DNA from: Benincasa hispida
Lineage: Eukaryota > Streptophyta > Magnoliopsida > Cucurbitales > Cucurbitaceae
Assembly: GCF_009727055.1 (NCBI RefSeq)
Contig: NC_052357.1
Coordinates: 6,090,881-6,154,880, forward strand
Direction of reading: 5' to 3'
Length of the DNA: 64,000 bases
How positions within the stretch are numbered: position 1 is the first letter of the stretch; every line of letters starts with the position of its first letter. The position numbers were made by a program, and so were the translations under genes. The notes beneath the pieces are model-generated. The model had not been told where the DNA came from. It searched no databases and worked only from the letters and a program-made list of their open reading frames with translations. Shown here piece after piece: positions 47,331 through 59,073 of this stretch.

Positions 47331-48400
47331 TTATGTTGACAATTTTATGTTATATAATGTAATGTTGAAAACTTAGTCTATATAAGATTTATATATTGTG
47401 ATATATTCTTTTGTTTATATTCTGACTGCTTTGAATGAATGATATATACTCTAAAATGGAATTTATGATATATACCGAGATTTATATTGAATATTGAACA
47501 TCTAAATTTTTGAATGGTACAACCATTTATTTGAGTACATTAATATTTCATATATCGGGTTTAGATATATTGGTTATAATATTTGCAAACATATATTACA
47601 ATGTTCTATGATATATATATTGTGGTGTAAATGAAATCTATGATATATATGTGATTTATGTTAAATATTGAGTCAATCTTTAATTTATATATTGTGGTAT
47701 ATTTCATATATTTGTTAGTCTATTTTCAAATACCTAACAAAATGTTATAAGATATATTTAAAATAACCATGAATCCGACAAATATACCAATAAGTTGATA
47801 TGTGAAACCAACATAAACAGAAAATAAATTTTCATTAAATATATTTTCTGTCTCCAATTAAACAAAAAGAATAAAAAAATTTAAAAATAAATGCATTTTC
47901 TCTATCCAACATTAAAAGTGTTTCGGGAAAAAAAAATGCCATATTCTCTCTCTTGTCCGCCACACTCATGAGTATTTTAGTCTAAAAAATCCATTAAATC
48001 TTATATATGAAAATATCAAAAAATTTGAACATTTATGAAAATAAGTTTTGAAAAGGGATTGAATCTATAATGATCCCTTATTTATTTTTCTTATCTTTTT
48101 TATTACATTTTTCATAAAACTCAAATGTGAAATATCAAAATTCAAGATATCAATTACAAATTTTAAACAAACATTAAAAATATATGTGAGATGTAATATT
48201 TATAAGTTATAATATATGTTTTTTTAATAATATTAGAAATTCGAATTGAGTTTAGTCAACCCAAATTTTTGAAGGGCTGACAAGTGAAATAACAAATTTT
48301 AAAGTTTCATTTGAAAAAATGGCAAACAAATTTCATAATTATAAAAATAGCAAAACAAATTTATATAATACAAAATACTAATTAGTAAATGACAAAACAA
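47331..48400. other. AT-rich repeats
   Basis: Loosely repeated gatatatac-tatgatttatgtt words (47,310-47,760), then AT-rich sequence with no gene. Confidence 0.4.
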
Positions 48401-48407
48401 CCCTAAA

Positions 48408-48562
48408 ACAACAAAATTTAGTATAAACGCGAATGCAAACATATATTATTTCAAAACCAACTCAAATACCACAAATACACTCTAAAATAACAAAATTTAG
48501 TATGAACGCGAATGCAAAGATACATTGTTTTAAAACCAACTCAAAATACCACAAATACACTA
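48408..48562 (+). repeat. 75-bp tandem duplication
   Basis: Two units, starting with acaacaaaatttagtataaa and aataacaaaatttagtatga, each containing cgcgaatgcaaa and ending ccacaaatacac. Confidence 0.85.
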
Positions 48563-49164
48563 TATCTAAACATTCTATAATCACAAATACACAATATCTA
48601 AATATTTCATAAACAAACAAAAATAAAAAATCACCCAATATAAGGTCCTCAATGCTAGATAAAATACTAATTAGTATGCGAAGGAAGATGACGACCAAAT
48701 GGCGAGGGTCATTAGAAACTATGTCTACAACGATGGATTTCCTCCGACGTGAGAAAGAGCAAAGTTGATTGTACCGATGAAGTTGTTGTTGGCAGGTGAA
48801 TATTTGAAATAATTGCAATTTCAGAACGATGTGACTACTAGAAATATGATTGCGTTTGACACCAAACCAGTTATAGAGAGTTTCATCATATTCATTCCAT
48901 TTCATCATATTCATTCCATTTGACCATTTTGCTCATAAGATCTTAAAAGCCAATTTTAATTGCTATCAATCCTAGAACGTCATTGTTGAAAACAGAACGT
49001 CATTATTGAAAACGATAACGATGTTCAAAGTATAAATAAAAGTAGGAAACATGTGTGCGAGCGAAAAAGGTTGGCAGCCCATGAGATTAAGAAGGAGAAA
49101 ATGAGATTTTGCGGGACGATTAAGTGAAAAAAATGAAGAATATGAGATATAATAATAATAATAA
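48563..49164. other. Intergenic
   Basis: No gene is supported. A minus-strand open frame (48,914-48,462) overlaps the 75-bp duplication and codes for a Phe/Ile-rich string without a known domain, so it is not annotated. An AAT microsatellite lies at 49,148-49,168. Confidence 0.4.
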
Positions 49165-49760
49165 TAATAAACTCTATGTGTGTCTAATTCTCATTTGATA
49201 ATTATGAATGAAAAAAGATCAAATTAATTTGATAACAACATGTATAAAATAATGAAAATAATATTTAGATACATTTAAATTTGAAACAAACATTTAAACA
49301 AATTGAAAGTTAGTTAGATAAAATCAAATTTGATAACAAAAGATAAATTCAAATATAAATTAGAGAGAAAAATCAGGAAGTTTAGTTTATTGTAATTAAT
49401 TCAATAAGTAATTAGATCAAATATAATTTGATGATGATGATAATAAACTCTCTGTGTGCGTGTGCGTGGGTGTAAGTCTGATTCCCATTTATATGTTTCT
49501 TTTTAAGTACAATAAGTCACTTTTACGTGTGAATGATCAAATTAATTTGATAACAGTATGTATAAATTAATGGAAAAAATGTTTAGATATTGAAACAAAC
49601 ATTTAAACAAATCGAAAGTTAGTTACATAACATCAAATTTGATAATAAAAGATAAATTTAAATATAAATTTGAGAGAAAATCAGGAAGTTTTGTTTATAT
49701 TGATTAATCCAATAAGTAATTAAATGAAATCTAATTTGATAATAAACTATAAATTCAAAT
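49165..49760 (+). repeat. Diverged tandem duplication of about 280 bp
   Basis: Copy 1 (49,165-49,430) and copy 2 (49,440-49,750) both run from taataaactct through gatcaaattaatttgataac, gaaacaaacatttaaacaaa and atcaggaagttt to aataagtaatta. Copy 2 has an extra piece near 49,470-49,530. Confidence 0.8.
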
Positions 49761-50700
49761 CTAATTCAGTTAAGAAAAATAGAGTCTGTTTATTTACAAT
49801 TATACTATATTCATAATTCCATTTTCATTTAAACTTCAATAATTACACTGTATTTATAACTCATCCAACCACAAAACTAACATAACTCATTGTAGAGGCA
49901 TAACAAAAATAGCAAGATCGTAGACGTGAATACTTATTTATTTGTCAAAAAGATAAATTAATGGTATAGTAATATAATTAGATGATAATGAATAAAAATT
50001 GATTAAAAAAGTACAAAAAAATATCAAATTTAAATGAAATATACAGTTTGATAGATAATAATATGTATAAAATATTGAGTAAAATTCTAATTAGGATAAA
50101 AATTTTGAATGCGAATTTTAAATAATAAAATAATATAAATCTAAAGATGTATTATAAATTAAAATCAAAGTAGTGATAAACAAATTAAACATTGATTAAT
50201 TCTGAATATTTTCAAAAATTGGTTAAATCAAATCAAAATATATATGAAATCATTGATTCAAATTTTAAAATGAGAGAAAAATTTGGTACCATTATCTATT
50301 GAATCGTTGAAATCAAATGTATTTATTTATATTGTATTTCTATTGACAATTGATATAGTCTCATAACATATGATTCCATTAAAACTGTATTTCTACAGTA
50401 CTCGAATAAATTATTAATCGACCATATCAGGGATAATTTAGAAATTTAAAAAATATATGTCATGTGCATAGTATGTTTTTGTTCTTGACAAAAATCAAAA
50501 GACACCTATAATTTTGCTATTTTCTCCAATCTTCCATTTTTAAAAATGTAACATAGAACCAAACCAATCCGAAAAAAATATAAGAACATCTCAACCCAAC
50601 TCTAACTCGAAATTAAAATCATCCAACCTGGTGAGGATAAAATTGTAATTAATCAGACATAATTGGAGTTTTAAGTAAATTACTTGTACCACATAAAAAC
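49761..50700. other. Intergenic, AT-rich, upstream of the trihelix gene
   Basis: No gene is visible. Base composition shifts at about 50,700 to the GC-richer leader of the trihelix gene. Confidence 0.5.
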
Positions 50701-50957
50701 AGCGATGGACTACCTACCCGAGGCTATGCCGGCAGCGTCATCACGGTCACTCCGGTTATGAAAAACTCCCGGTACAAATTACCGCCAATCACGTTTTGCC
50801 ACGTCGTCTATCCGGTTCTAATTTATCGCCACGTATCCCCTTCCCAAATTACTCCCTCACCGACGCCGTCAGTTCCCTTCTCCCTGTTTTTTCCGTCAAC
50901 CAAATTAAACTCCCCATTTTTTCTTCACAGAAATTATGCCATTTTCGCCGGTCAACC

Positions 50958-50990
50958 CCAAACCCTAACCCTAACCCTTTTTCTCTCTCT
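50958..50990 (+). promoter_or_regulatory. Telo-box and CT-rich element of the trihelix leader
   Basis: aaaccctaaccctaaccc followed by tttttctctctctcgg. AAACCCTAA telo-boxes near CT-rich initiator tracts are common in promoters and leaders of plant growth-related genes. It lies about 200 bp upstream of the start codon. Confidence 0.5.
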
Positions 50991-51159
50991 CGGATCAGAC
51001 ATTTGCATTTCACATCGCGGCATATCTCCGGCTCATGACGGTACCGGACCGATTCACATGCGCCGGTGAACCAACATCACGTTCTTTCCATCTAGTTGCC
51101 AGATCGGTGCGTAACATTTTCGGATCGGCGATTTTTTGTTCAAGATTGGACCGGATTCC

Positions 51160-52284
51160 ATGAAGGAAGACGATGAGATTCAGTCCTATCCGTCACCGGG
51201 AAGTGGATCTCCTGCTTCGCCGATCTCCAACGGCCGGATTACCGTAACGGTTGCGGCGGCGCCTCCTCCTCCGCCTTCTTCTCAGAACATGATAACCTTG
51301 GCTCTGCCGAATCAGCAGTCCAAGGGCGGCGGTGGAGGAAGCGGCGGTGGCGGAAGAGAGGATTGCTGGAGCGAAGGTGCGACGTCGGTGCTGATTGATG
51401 CTTGGGGAGAGAGGTATTTAGAACTGAGTAGAGGGAATTTGAAGCAGAAGCATTGGAAAGAGGTTGCTGATATTGTGAGTAGTAGAGAGGATTATACGAA
51501 GATACCGAGGACTGATATTCAGTGCAAGAATCGGATTGATACGGTCAAGAAGAAATATAAGACTGAGAAGGCTAAGATTACTGCTGGAGGAGGCCCCAGT
51601 AAGTGGCCATTTTATGATAGATTGGATCAACTGATTGGTCCCGCTTCGAAGAATTCTGCTTCTAGCGCCGGTGTAGCGACCGCTGTAAATCCGCCGCTGC
51701 AGCAGAACCAGAAAGTTCCTCTAGGAATTCCTGTAGTGAATCGATCGTTAATTCCGTATCAAGCTCATCATAATCACAGTCACCAACAGCAACCAAAGGG
51801 GCCAAAAGCTCAGAAGATTCAGTACCACAAGCGGCCTCGAACTACTGATTCCGATTCCTCAGGCTCCGACCGAGAAACATCCCCAACTTCGAGTGATAGT
51901 TATCGGCAAGCAAATTTTCAGAGGAAAAATGTTAGGGTTCAGAAGGAAGCGGTGAATCCGAATTTGGGGCAGGTGGGGAAGGCAGAGAAGGGAAGGAATG
52001 GATCGAGAGAAAAGGGATGGGGAAATGCTGTGAGTGAATTAACACAAGCAATTCTGAAATTTGGCGAGGCGTATGAACAAGCAGAGAGTTCGAAGCTGGA
52101 GCAAGTAGTGGAAATGGAGAAGCAGAGGATGAAATTTGCCAAGGATCTGGAATTGCAAAGAATGCAATTCTTTATGAAGACACAGTTGGAGATTTCGCAG
52201 CTCAAACATGGGAGAAGAGTTGTTGCTGCTGGTAATCATCATTGTAGCAACAACAACAACAGTAACAGCGATAGCAGCAACTAG
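51160..52284 (+). CDS. Trihelix (GT-type) transcription factor, SIP1/ASIL-like
   Basis: A single open frame of 374 residues from the ATG at 51,160; the frame is open a little further upstream but without another ATG. After a Pro-rich and Gly-rich N-terminus, the trihelix DNA-binding domain runs from about residue 67 to 140. It has the three spaced tryptophans W70, W82 and W99 and the segment [14 protein letters not shown]. The fourth helix typical of the family follows ([13 protein letters not shown], 148-160). A basic stretch [15 protein letters not shown] may act as a nuclear signal. The C-terminal part (about 293-348) is a Glu/Lys/Gln-rich coiled coil, as in SIP1-clade members such as ASIL1/ASIL2, which repress seed-maturation genes. 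The function is inferred from the family. The tail is Asn/Ser-rich, and no introns are present. Confidence 0.93.
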   Translation: MKEDDEIQSYPSPGSGSPASPISNGRITVTVAAAPPPPPSSQNMITLALPNQQSKGGGGGSGGGGREDCWSEGATSVLIDAWGERYLELSRGNLKQKHWKEVADIVSSREDYTKIPRTDIQCKNRIDTVKKKYKTEKAKITAGGGPSKWPFYDRLDQLIGPASKNSASSAGVATAVNPPLQQNQKVPLGIPVVNRSLIPYQAHHNHSHQQQPKGPKAQKIQYHKRPRTTDSDSSGSDRETSPTSSDSYRQANFQRKNVRVQKEAVNPNLGQVGKAEKGRNGSREKGWGNAVSELTQAILKFGEAYEQAESSKLEQVVEMEKQRMKFAKDLELQRMQFFMKTQLEISQLKHGRRVVAAGNHHCSNNNNSNSDSSN

Positions 52285-52700
52285 ATGATGAGATGCAGAA
52301 TTAGGTAACTATTTTTCCCATCTTTGGAAATGTTTAGTCTGTATTAGTTTACTTATCTGTATCCTAATTTATCATTTTCTCTCATAAATTAACTTGATCA
52401 AGATGTTCAAAGCTTAGTAATTGGCAGTCAGTCTGTTTTACCCATTAGAATTCATCATCATCCACCTTTAGTTTTCTTCATATTGGAAGAAGGGGAAATA
52501 GTTTCTCTATATAAAACACTGTTAATTAGAGGAAAATGATGTGGTGGCAAATCCATTTGGAATGAATGACTGTTCCTTCCTACTTCTCTTTTTTGGTAAC
52601 TAATAGATAAAGATGCCAAATTGTGGTCAGACCCAGATTCTGAATTTACAGAGATGCACTTGTCATCGATTGATTCGAACAAAATATAATAAAAAATAAT
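52285..52700 (+). other. 3' untranslated region of the trihelix gene (extent estimated)
   Basis: Less AT-rich than the DNA beyond. No clear AATAAA is assigned. A plus-strand tataaaaca-like word near 52,510 is not interpreted. Confidence 0.35.
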
Positions 52701-53752
52701 TATAAAAACAGAAGGGACCAGGAGAAATCATGCCCTGACTTTATATGACAAACACAGTCTCCCTGATCCTCTCATTAATTAAGGTTAACCTTCAATCAAT
52801 TAGTGGATGAGATTTGAAATTAATAAACTATATTTTTTTTTTGGCAATTTTTGTTGGGAAGAAAAGTATGTGATGATAAGATTGATTGTCTGGTTGTTGA
52901 ATCTGATACCATGATCTTTTTTTGTCAACAATATAAATATTAACTTTGGATAGGATCAAATCCATGTGGGGTGTGTGTGAGAAAGTGCAATACTTTTTAA
53001 GTTTTACTGTAAGTGACCAAAGTCATTTGATTGATCTAATAATACTCAATACTTACTTTTTCATATCCCCACCAAAAGGAAGAACAGATTCAAATGGTAG
53101 ATCTTGGATAGATTTTCTTGCTTCCACAGGCATTACAACCGTAGGATTTGAAGCCAGAGAACTAAATCTGTTGATTTATTTTGGGCTAATTGAAAGTTTT
53201 TCGAATCTATTATTTAGAAACGATGGGAAGATGTGTTGTTTGAGTTGCCATTTTCTTATGATGTTCTATAATCAACTTGAAAACAAAGCTGGATATGTGG
53301 ATTTGAGCTTCAACCTCAATGGAATTGGCATATGTTAATGACTGTTGAACTTGGTTCAATTCGTCGTCCCACATAAATAGTAGTTACCTGTGACAAAAGT
53401 TATTTTAATAATTTCGAAATCACTCTCAATTACACAATTAGCTGTTTTGAATCCATTCTCAATACTAGTTTTTAGTTTTTGAAAGTTCATTTAAAAAACA
53501 TATACAATTATGTTCAAATTTTATGGCCTACATTGAAAAATGAAGGATGAACAGTCAAGCAGTAGGGTCAAATTTTGGTCTATAAATTTAAAATTATTTA
53601 AAATATGGTGTTTTTAAGCCATATCTCAAGTGTAAGGTTAAAAAATTTGAATTTATCCAAAAAAGTGTGATTTAGAAAGCGATTGAAATATATATTTTAA
53701 ATCAACATTCTATCCTTAACTCGTGTTCCCATCGATAAAAGTATCTCTACTT

Positions 53753-53808
53753 CTTTTCCTTTTCTTTTTTTCTTTTCTTTTTTTCGGAAGAAAAAAGAAA
53801 AGGAAAAG
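53753..53808. repeat. Perfect 18-bp purine/pyrimidine inverted repeat
   Basis: Left arm cttttccttttctttttt (53,753-53,770), right arm aaaaaagaaaaggaaaag (53,791-53,808), with a 20-bp loop that is itself T-rich then purine-rich. Confidence 0.9.
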
Positions 53809-54384
53809 TGAGGTTGGATACATGAAAGGAGGGGCTGATGGTTTGAATTAAAGAGAGGAAATTGGTTCATTCATGTTTGGACTTTGCTTAAAGAAAGTAA
53901 AATGTTTAATTTTTGAAGGAAAAAATTCAACCAAAAAAAAAAACATGTTTAGATAATTGAGTTTATTGATTTTTCTGAATTTTGATTTTTTTTTTTTTTC
54001 TTTGGCATAAAGTATAGGTTTAACTTTAACAAACTGGGCAAACTACTACTAACTTCTTTCTTTTTTAGTATAACAATTGCAAAGATGGAGAATCGGCCCT
54101 CAACCTTTAGGGAGGATGACCGTGTTAATTACCATCGAATTAAGCTCATTTTAGCTTGAGCAAACTATATCTAAATTGTAGTATTTGTTACAATTGTATC
54201 CATAAATTTTTAATGGTAAAATATACAATTGAACAAAAATATGTTTTAGGTAGACAAGAAAATTAAACATTAGTATTGCACATGTGAAGTTTCACTTACT
54301 CTGAGAGTTACAATTTGCCTGATTGACTTCTTCGATGTAATCAACTAATAGTTGTCAAAGAAAACATAATAAATTAGGTTTATA

Positions 54385-54730
54385 CTCAAAAACATCTTAG
54401 CATAATTGGTTTCATAGAGATTGTTTCAGATCTTCGAGTTTCAGTCAATCTAATCATAGTCGACTTATTTATGCATATGTTCTTGATTAAAAGATAAGAT
54501 GTTTGATTTCTTTCATTCCATATATAGGGTTGGAAAAAAAACATATAATTCAACTACTCAATACGTTACAATCACGATCAAGATGTGAGAGTTTCAAATT
54601 ACACCTCTGGACTCTTAATTTGATTAATCATCCTTCTAAACAATATAGTTTCTTAACAATCGGTCACACCGTTTTCTCCAATCGGTGTGTTAGGTCAAGG
54701 GATCGAATCCTACTAAACAATTTAGTTCTT
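54385..54730 (+). repeat. Possible tRNA-derived SINE fragments
   Basis: cttagcataattggt (about 54,398) resembles a pol III A box, and gggatcgaatcct (about 54,699) resembles a B box. They are about 300 bp apart, too far for one promoter, so these would be two fragments. A hairpin cacaccg...cggtgtg sits just before the second. Confidence 0.2.
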
Positions 54731-56069
54731 ACAAGTACACTCTTGAACTTTTAATGTGATGGATGAACCCCATATTATTTGTTATTTAGTGCAATCAGTC
54801 TCTCAATTAGTTTTAACATTGGTATATCTATAAAATTAAAAATTTGATATGAACGTGATCAACAATATTTTAATTATTGATTTCGATTCATCTTCAATAT
54901 TAATGTTGAACCTTAAATTTCAAATGTCACTTCAATTTTTTTTAAAAAAATCAAAATGTATTTGTAACTCGCTATCAAGGTCGAATGAAAAATAATAATA
55001 ATAACAAACTATAGGAGTCGATTGTAACAATTAACAAATTGCATGAACTAATTGATTAAATTAAGGGTGTAATTGTAACAACCTATCTAGTTTAAGACTA
55101 GGAGTGATTGATCAAATAAAATGATCGAGAGTGTAATTGTAGTAAATTTTATAATTTAGATGTGGTTTGTATAATTAAAAAATAAAATAAAATAAAAACA
55201 TCTAAGTTTCTCGACAATAAAAAGCAAATTATTTCAAATAATTTAACTCAATAATGACGGGAAAGAAATAATTCAAATACGTTTCCTATTTCAATCTTCT
55301 ATTAATGCACTTTCTTAAAAGGCACTCAAAAAAAGAGGAAAAAACAAGGCACTTTAAAATAAAACTACCGCCATAATTCTGACCGCAAATCATCCTTCAA
55401 AAACATTCTCGACTCTTGTTTGTTAAAACTATTTTTTTTTAAATTAACAAAAAAGAAAAAAAAAATCTTTATATTATTATTAGTACTATTTATTTGTTTA
55501 TTTATTCGAAATTAGACTATTTATCCTAAAAAAGATAATAATTAGATACAACATAGGTTGCATCTAATCATGTGCATCTTCTTTTTTAGGCACAGATAAA
55601 AAAAAATTAAAAATCATTTTTTATTTTAAAAAATTGCCACATGATTTTATTGGATAATTCCTGCATATATTTTTTTTATATATATTTTTTCAAAAATATA
55701 AAAACATGCATCCAAAGGAACAAGGGAGTGTTGGGGTTTTTATCTCCTAAAAATGTGTAGGTGAAGGTTCGTTTCCGCCTTTCTTAAAGGTTGAATTTTA
55801 TTTTATTTTTTTATATATTTTTTAAGGGACTTTTTGAAATATTAAAAAATTAAAAGTATTTATGCTTTATAGCAAAAGTTTCAAAAAATATATGATACTT
55901 TTGAAACTTTTTACTATAAAATATAAATATCTTTTAGGTTTTTCTATTTATAAGAATTTCTTTTTTTTTAAAAGTTTCAATATATCTTAAAAGCAATTAT
56001 ATTCGCAAATTCATAGTTAATCCTTTTAATAGATATTTATTATGAGTATTATAATAATAAATATATGAT

Positions 56070-56370
56070 CATTGCTTATTGTCCCAAAAGTCATGTGTCA
56101 CCCTTCATATTGACCATATGTCTTGTAGTTATTCATGTTTGGTGTCCATGTAAGTCCACATCCTACTTGCCACGTTGTCTATAAATAGTGGGATTTTGTG
56201 GATCTTAAGAGCACACACCCATTGGTAAGAAATCCACTTCAAATTCCACTAAATTTTCTATTATCCAATTTTATAATTTTAGTTATTTTGTGATTTTAGT
56301 TATTCTATATTTTATTTATTATTATTATATTTTTCCCATATCTGTGTTTCAATTGTGCTCCTCAATTTCA
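56070..56370 (+). repeat. Copia D 5' LTR (left edge estimated)
   Basis: About 300 bp, ending ctcaatttca at 56,370. It has a TATA box (tataaata, 56,180-56,187) in tgtctataaatagtggg. There is no second LTR, so the left edge is uncertain. Confidence 0.65.
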
Positions 56371-56390
56371 GAACACGTTATCAGCACAAG
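56371..56390 (+). other. Copia D primer-binding region
   Basis: gaacacgttatcagcacaag directly follows the LTR. The acacgttatcagcac form is common next to LTRs of dicot copia elements. Confidence 0.65.
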
Positions 56391-56539
56391 CTTCTGTCGT
56401 TTTCTCCGCTAAAGGTAGGTCTTAAAGATATGTCGATTTTCCCTCTTCGTTATAATTAAAAAATTTGATGTTATTTTGCATATTCAATATCTATTAAATT
56501 TCTAATATAAATACAAAATTAGAATTCGCAACCCTTGAC

Positions 56540-57556
56540 ATTAATGGCAATAATTATTTGTCACGGGGTGTTTGATGCTAAAATTCACCTAGATACCATG
56601 AACTTGGGAGAAACAATTAAAGAAGGAAAATATGACATCAATTCAGACCAAAGTAAAAGTTATGATTTTCCTTCGTCACCATCTTCATAAGGGATTGAAA
56701 ATGGAATATCCTACAATAAAAGATCCTCGTATCTTGTGGGAAAATGTAAAAGAAAGATATAATCATCGAAAGTCCGTTATTCTTCCTAAAACTCGTTATA
56801 AGTAGATGTATTTGAGGCTACAAGATTTTAAATCAGTAGGTGATTACAACTTCGCATTAATTAAAATCAGTTCAAAATTGTTGTTATCGGATAAATAATT
56901 ACTAATGTTGATATGTTAGAGAAGACATTTTCTACGTTTCATGCCTCAAATATGCTCATGCAGCAACAATATCGAAAGAAATGTTTTAAACAGTTTTCTG
57001 AATTAATTTTATGTCTTATTGTAGTCGAACAAGATAACGAGTTATTGATAAAAAAAATCATGAATCTCGACCAATAGAAACAACATCATTCCCTGAAGTC
57101 AATACTGTGAATTTTAATAATAATCGCGGTCGAGGTCGAGGTCGCAGTCGAGGTCATGACTGTAGCAAAGGAATAAATAATTATTATTTTTGTGATGCTC
57201 GTTTTAATCATTCAAATTTCAAATGAACAACACAAAATGATGATCACAAAAGAAAAACTCCACAAGATAAGAGTTAAAAAAATGTTGAAAATAAATGCTT
57301 CCGATGCAGAATGACTGGGCATTGGTCACGTACCTGTCTTACGTCAAAACACTTAGTTGACCTCTATCAAGCCTCCTTGAAGGAAAAAGGGAAAAATGTT
57401 AAAGCAAGTTTTGCATACCAGGATAACGATATATTTAACCCATCCCATATAACAAATTTGGATGTGACGAACTTCTTTGAATCTCCTGAAGATATGATTG
57501 ACGCAGTTAATAGAACATCAAGTGTTTCTTTTGATTTTGAGAATATCCAGACTTAA
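56540..57556 (+). pseudogene. Copia D gag, broken
   Basis: UBN2-type gag pieces cross several frames (DAKIHLDTMNLGETIKEGK near 56,575; a string like PTIKDPRILWENVKERY near 56,720). An Arg/Gly stretch (RGRGRGRSRG, 57,126-57,160) and an intact zinc knuckle CFRCRMTGHWSRTC (57,299-57,340) follow. The last open piece ends at 57,556. Confidence 0.85.
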
Positions 57557-57659
57557 TGTTATTATTTTCTTTTATCTATTTTTATTTTTTTTTTAGTAAC
57601 TTTGATATATTTTAAGTGTTGTTTTTCTAATTGTAATTTTTTTTTTTTATGAAGAAACA

Positions 57660-59070
57660 TAGATCATTTTCATATGTTGGGTGTTTAAAAAATGAGCAAA
57701 TAAGATCTGTTTGGCAAACAGTGCAACCACACACAGAATGCTTACAAATAAAAAATATTTTTTCAAATTGACAATGCTAAAAGCAAAAGTAAATGCAATA
57801 TCAAGTTCTGCTAACTTGATCGGAGGTTTTGGAAAAGCAAATATTATTTTGCCTAGAGGAACAAAATTTACAGTTGACAATGCATTGCTCTCTAGTCCAT
57901 CAAAGGCAAATCTTCCAAGTTTTAAAGATTTACGTTGCATTATTATCATATCAAGACTGATAGTAAGAATAATGTGAAATATCTATATATCATATCCACT
58001 GTCTCAAATGAAAAACGTATATTGGAAGAGTTGTCTACTTTACCTTCTGAATTGTATTATATTCATATATGAGTAATTGAAACATATGCAACAATGAACA
58101 TGAAATTCATGAATTCAGACATATTTACAATTTGGCATGACTGATTGGGTCATCCAGGATCTATAATGATGCGGAGAATTATTGAGAATTCAAATGGACA
58201 ATCATTGAAGAACTAGAAGACTATTCAATCTAATGAATTATCATGTGATGTGCTCTCAAGGAAAAATGATAATTAGGCCATCACTAGCTAAAGAGTGGAC
58301 TGAATCACCTGAAATTTCATATTGAATTCGTGGTGATATATATGGATTCATTAACCCACCAAGTGGATCATTTAAATATTTTATAGTATTAATAGATGCA
58401 ATAAGTAGATGGTTACATGTGTGTTTATTATCAGGTCGAAATCTTACATTTCCAAGATTACTTGCTCAAATAATGAAGTTAAGAGCACAATTTATTGATT
58501 ATACAATTAAGACCATTCGTCTTGCTGAATTTACATCCCAAGCTTTTGATAATTATTGTATGTCAATTGGGATAAGTGTTGAACATCTTGGCATTCATGT
58601 TCATATACAAAATGGTTTAGCATAATCATTTATAAAATGTTTGCAATTAATTACAAGACCATTACTTATGAGAGCTAAGATTCCTTCATCTGTATGGAGG
58701 CATGTTGTTTTGCATGCAGCGTTACTTGTATATATTAGGCCAATAGCTTATCATAAGTACTCGTCATTACAATTAGCTTATAATCGTAAGCCAAATATTT
58801 CCCATTTGAAAATTTTTGGTTGTGCAGTATATGTTCTAATTGCTCCACCATAAAGTACTAAGATGGGTCCTCAAGAAGAGTTAAGAATATATGTTAGATA
58901 TGATTCCTCATCAATTATTAAATATCTTCAACCCCTGATGGATAATGTATTTACTGCACGATTTTTTTATTGTCATTTTAATGAGAAAATTTTTCCAACA
59001 TCAGGGGGAGGAATTAAGAAATTGGAAAAGGAAATTACATGGAATGCATCGTTATTGTCTCATTTCGATC
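57660..59070 (+). pseudogene. Copia D pol (protease to integrase), broken
   Basis: Protease at 57,705-57,960 reads LANSATTHRMLTNKKYF; the usual catalytic Asp of ADSATTH is Asn here. A decayed gag-pre-integrase region lies at about 58,130-58,300. Integrase is at 58,330-58,850 (SRWLHVCLLSGRN; RPLLMRAKIPSSVWRHVV; HLKIFGCAVYV). The post-integrase segment is at 58,863-59,070, ending EITWNASLLSHFDP. Stops occur near 58,626 and 58,852. Confidence 0.85.
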
Positions 59071-59073
59071 CCT

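Larger units (their letters stand above)
52701..56065. other. Intergenic, AT-rich
   Basis: No gene is supported. The open frame at 52,946-53,338 starts with TTG and contains a GRTDSNGRSWIDFLAS stretch that faintly recalls GDSL esterases, but nothing else fits. A purine/pyrimidine hairpin and a SINE-like fragment are listed separately. Confidence 0.5.
56070..59073 (+). mobile_element. Copia D: 3'-truncated Ty1/copia element
   Basis: A 5' LTR, a primer-binding site and a gag-protease-integrase series lie in order on the plus strand, ending abruptly at 59,073 where LTR-A begins. Reverse transcriptase, RNase H and a 3' LTR are missing. Frames are broken. Confidence 0.85.

Noticed and set aside
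48462..48914. 150-codon minus-strand open frame
   Set aside because: It spans a 75-bp tandem duplication and AT-rich DNA and codes for a Phe/Ile-rich string typical of non-coding sequence.
46515..50615. A single hAT-like element bounded by the GGGTTGGG-type ends
   Set aside because: The inverted match between 46,515 and 50,600 is weak and broken, and no target duplication could be found.
50758..51069. 103-codon open frame upstream of the trihelix gene as a protein gene
   Set aside because: Its composition follows the pyrimidine-rich leader and it has no recognisable domain. It is kept only as a possible upstream frame.
52946..53338. 130-codon open frame with a faint GDSL-esterase-like stretch
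   Set aside because: It starts with TTG, lacks the catalytic GDS block, and only one short segment resembles the family.
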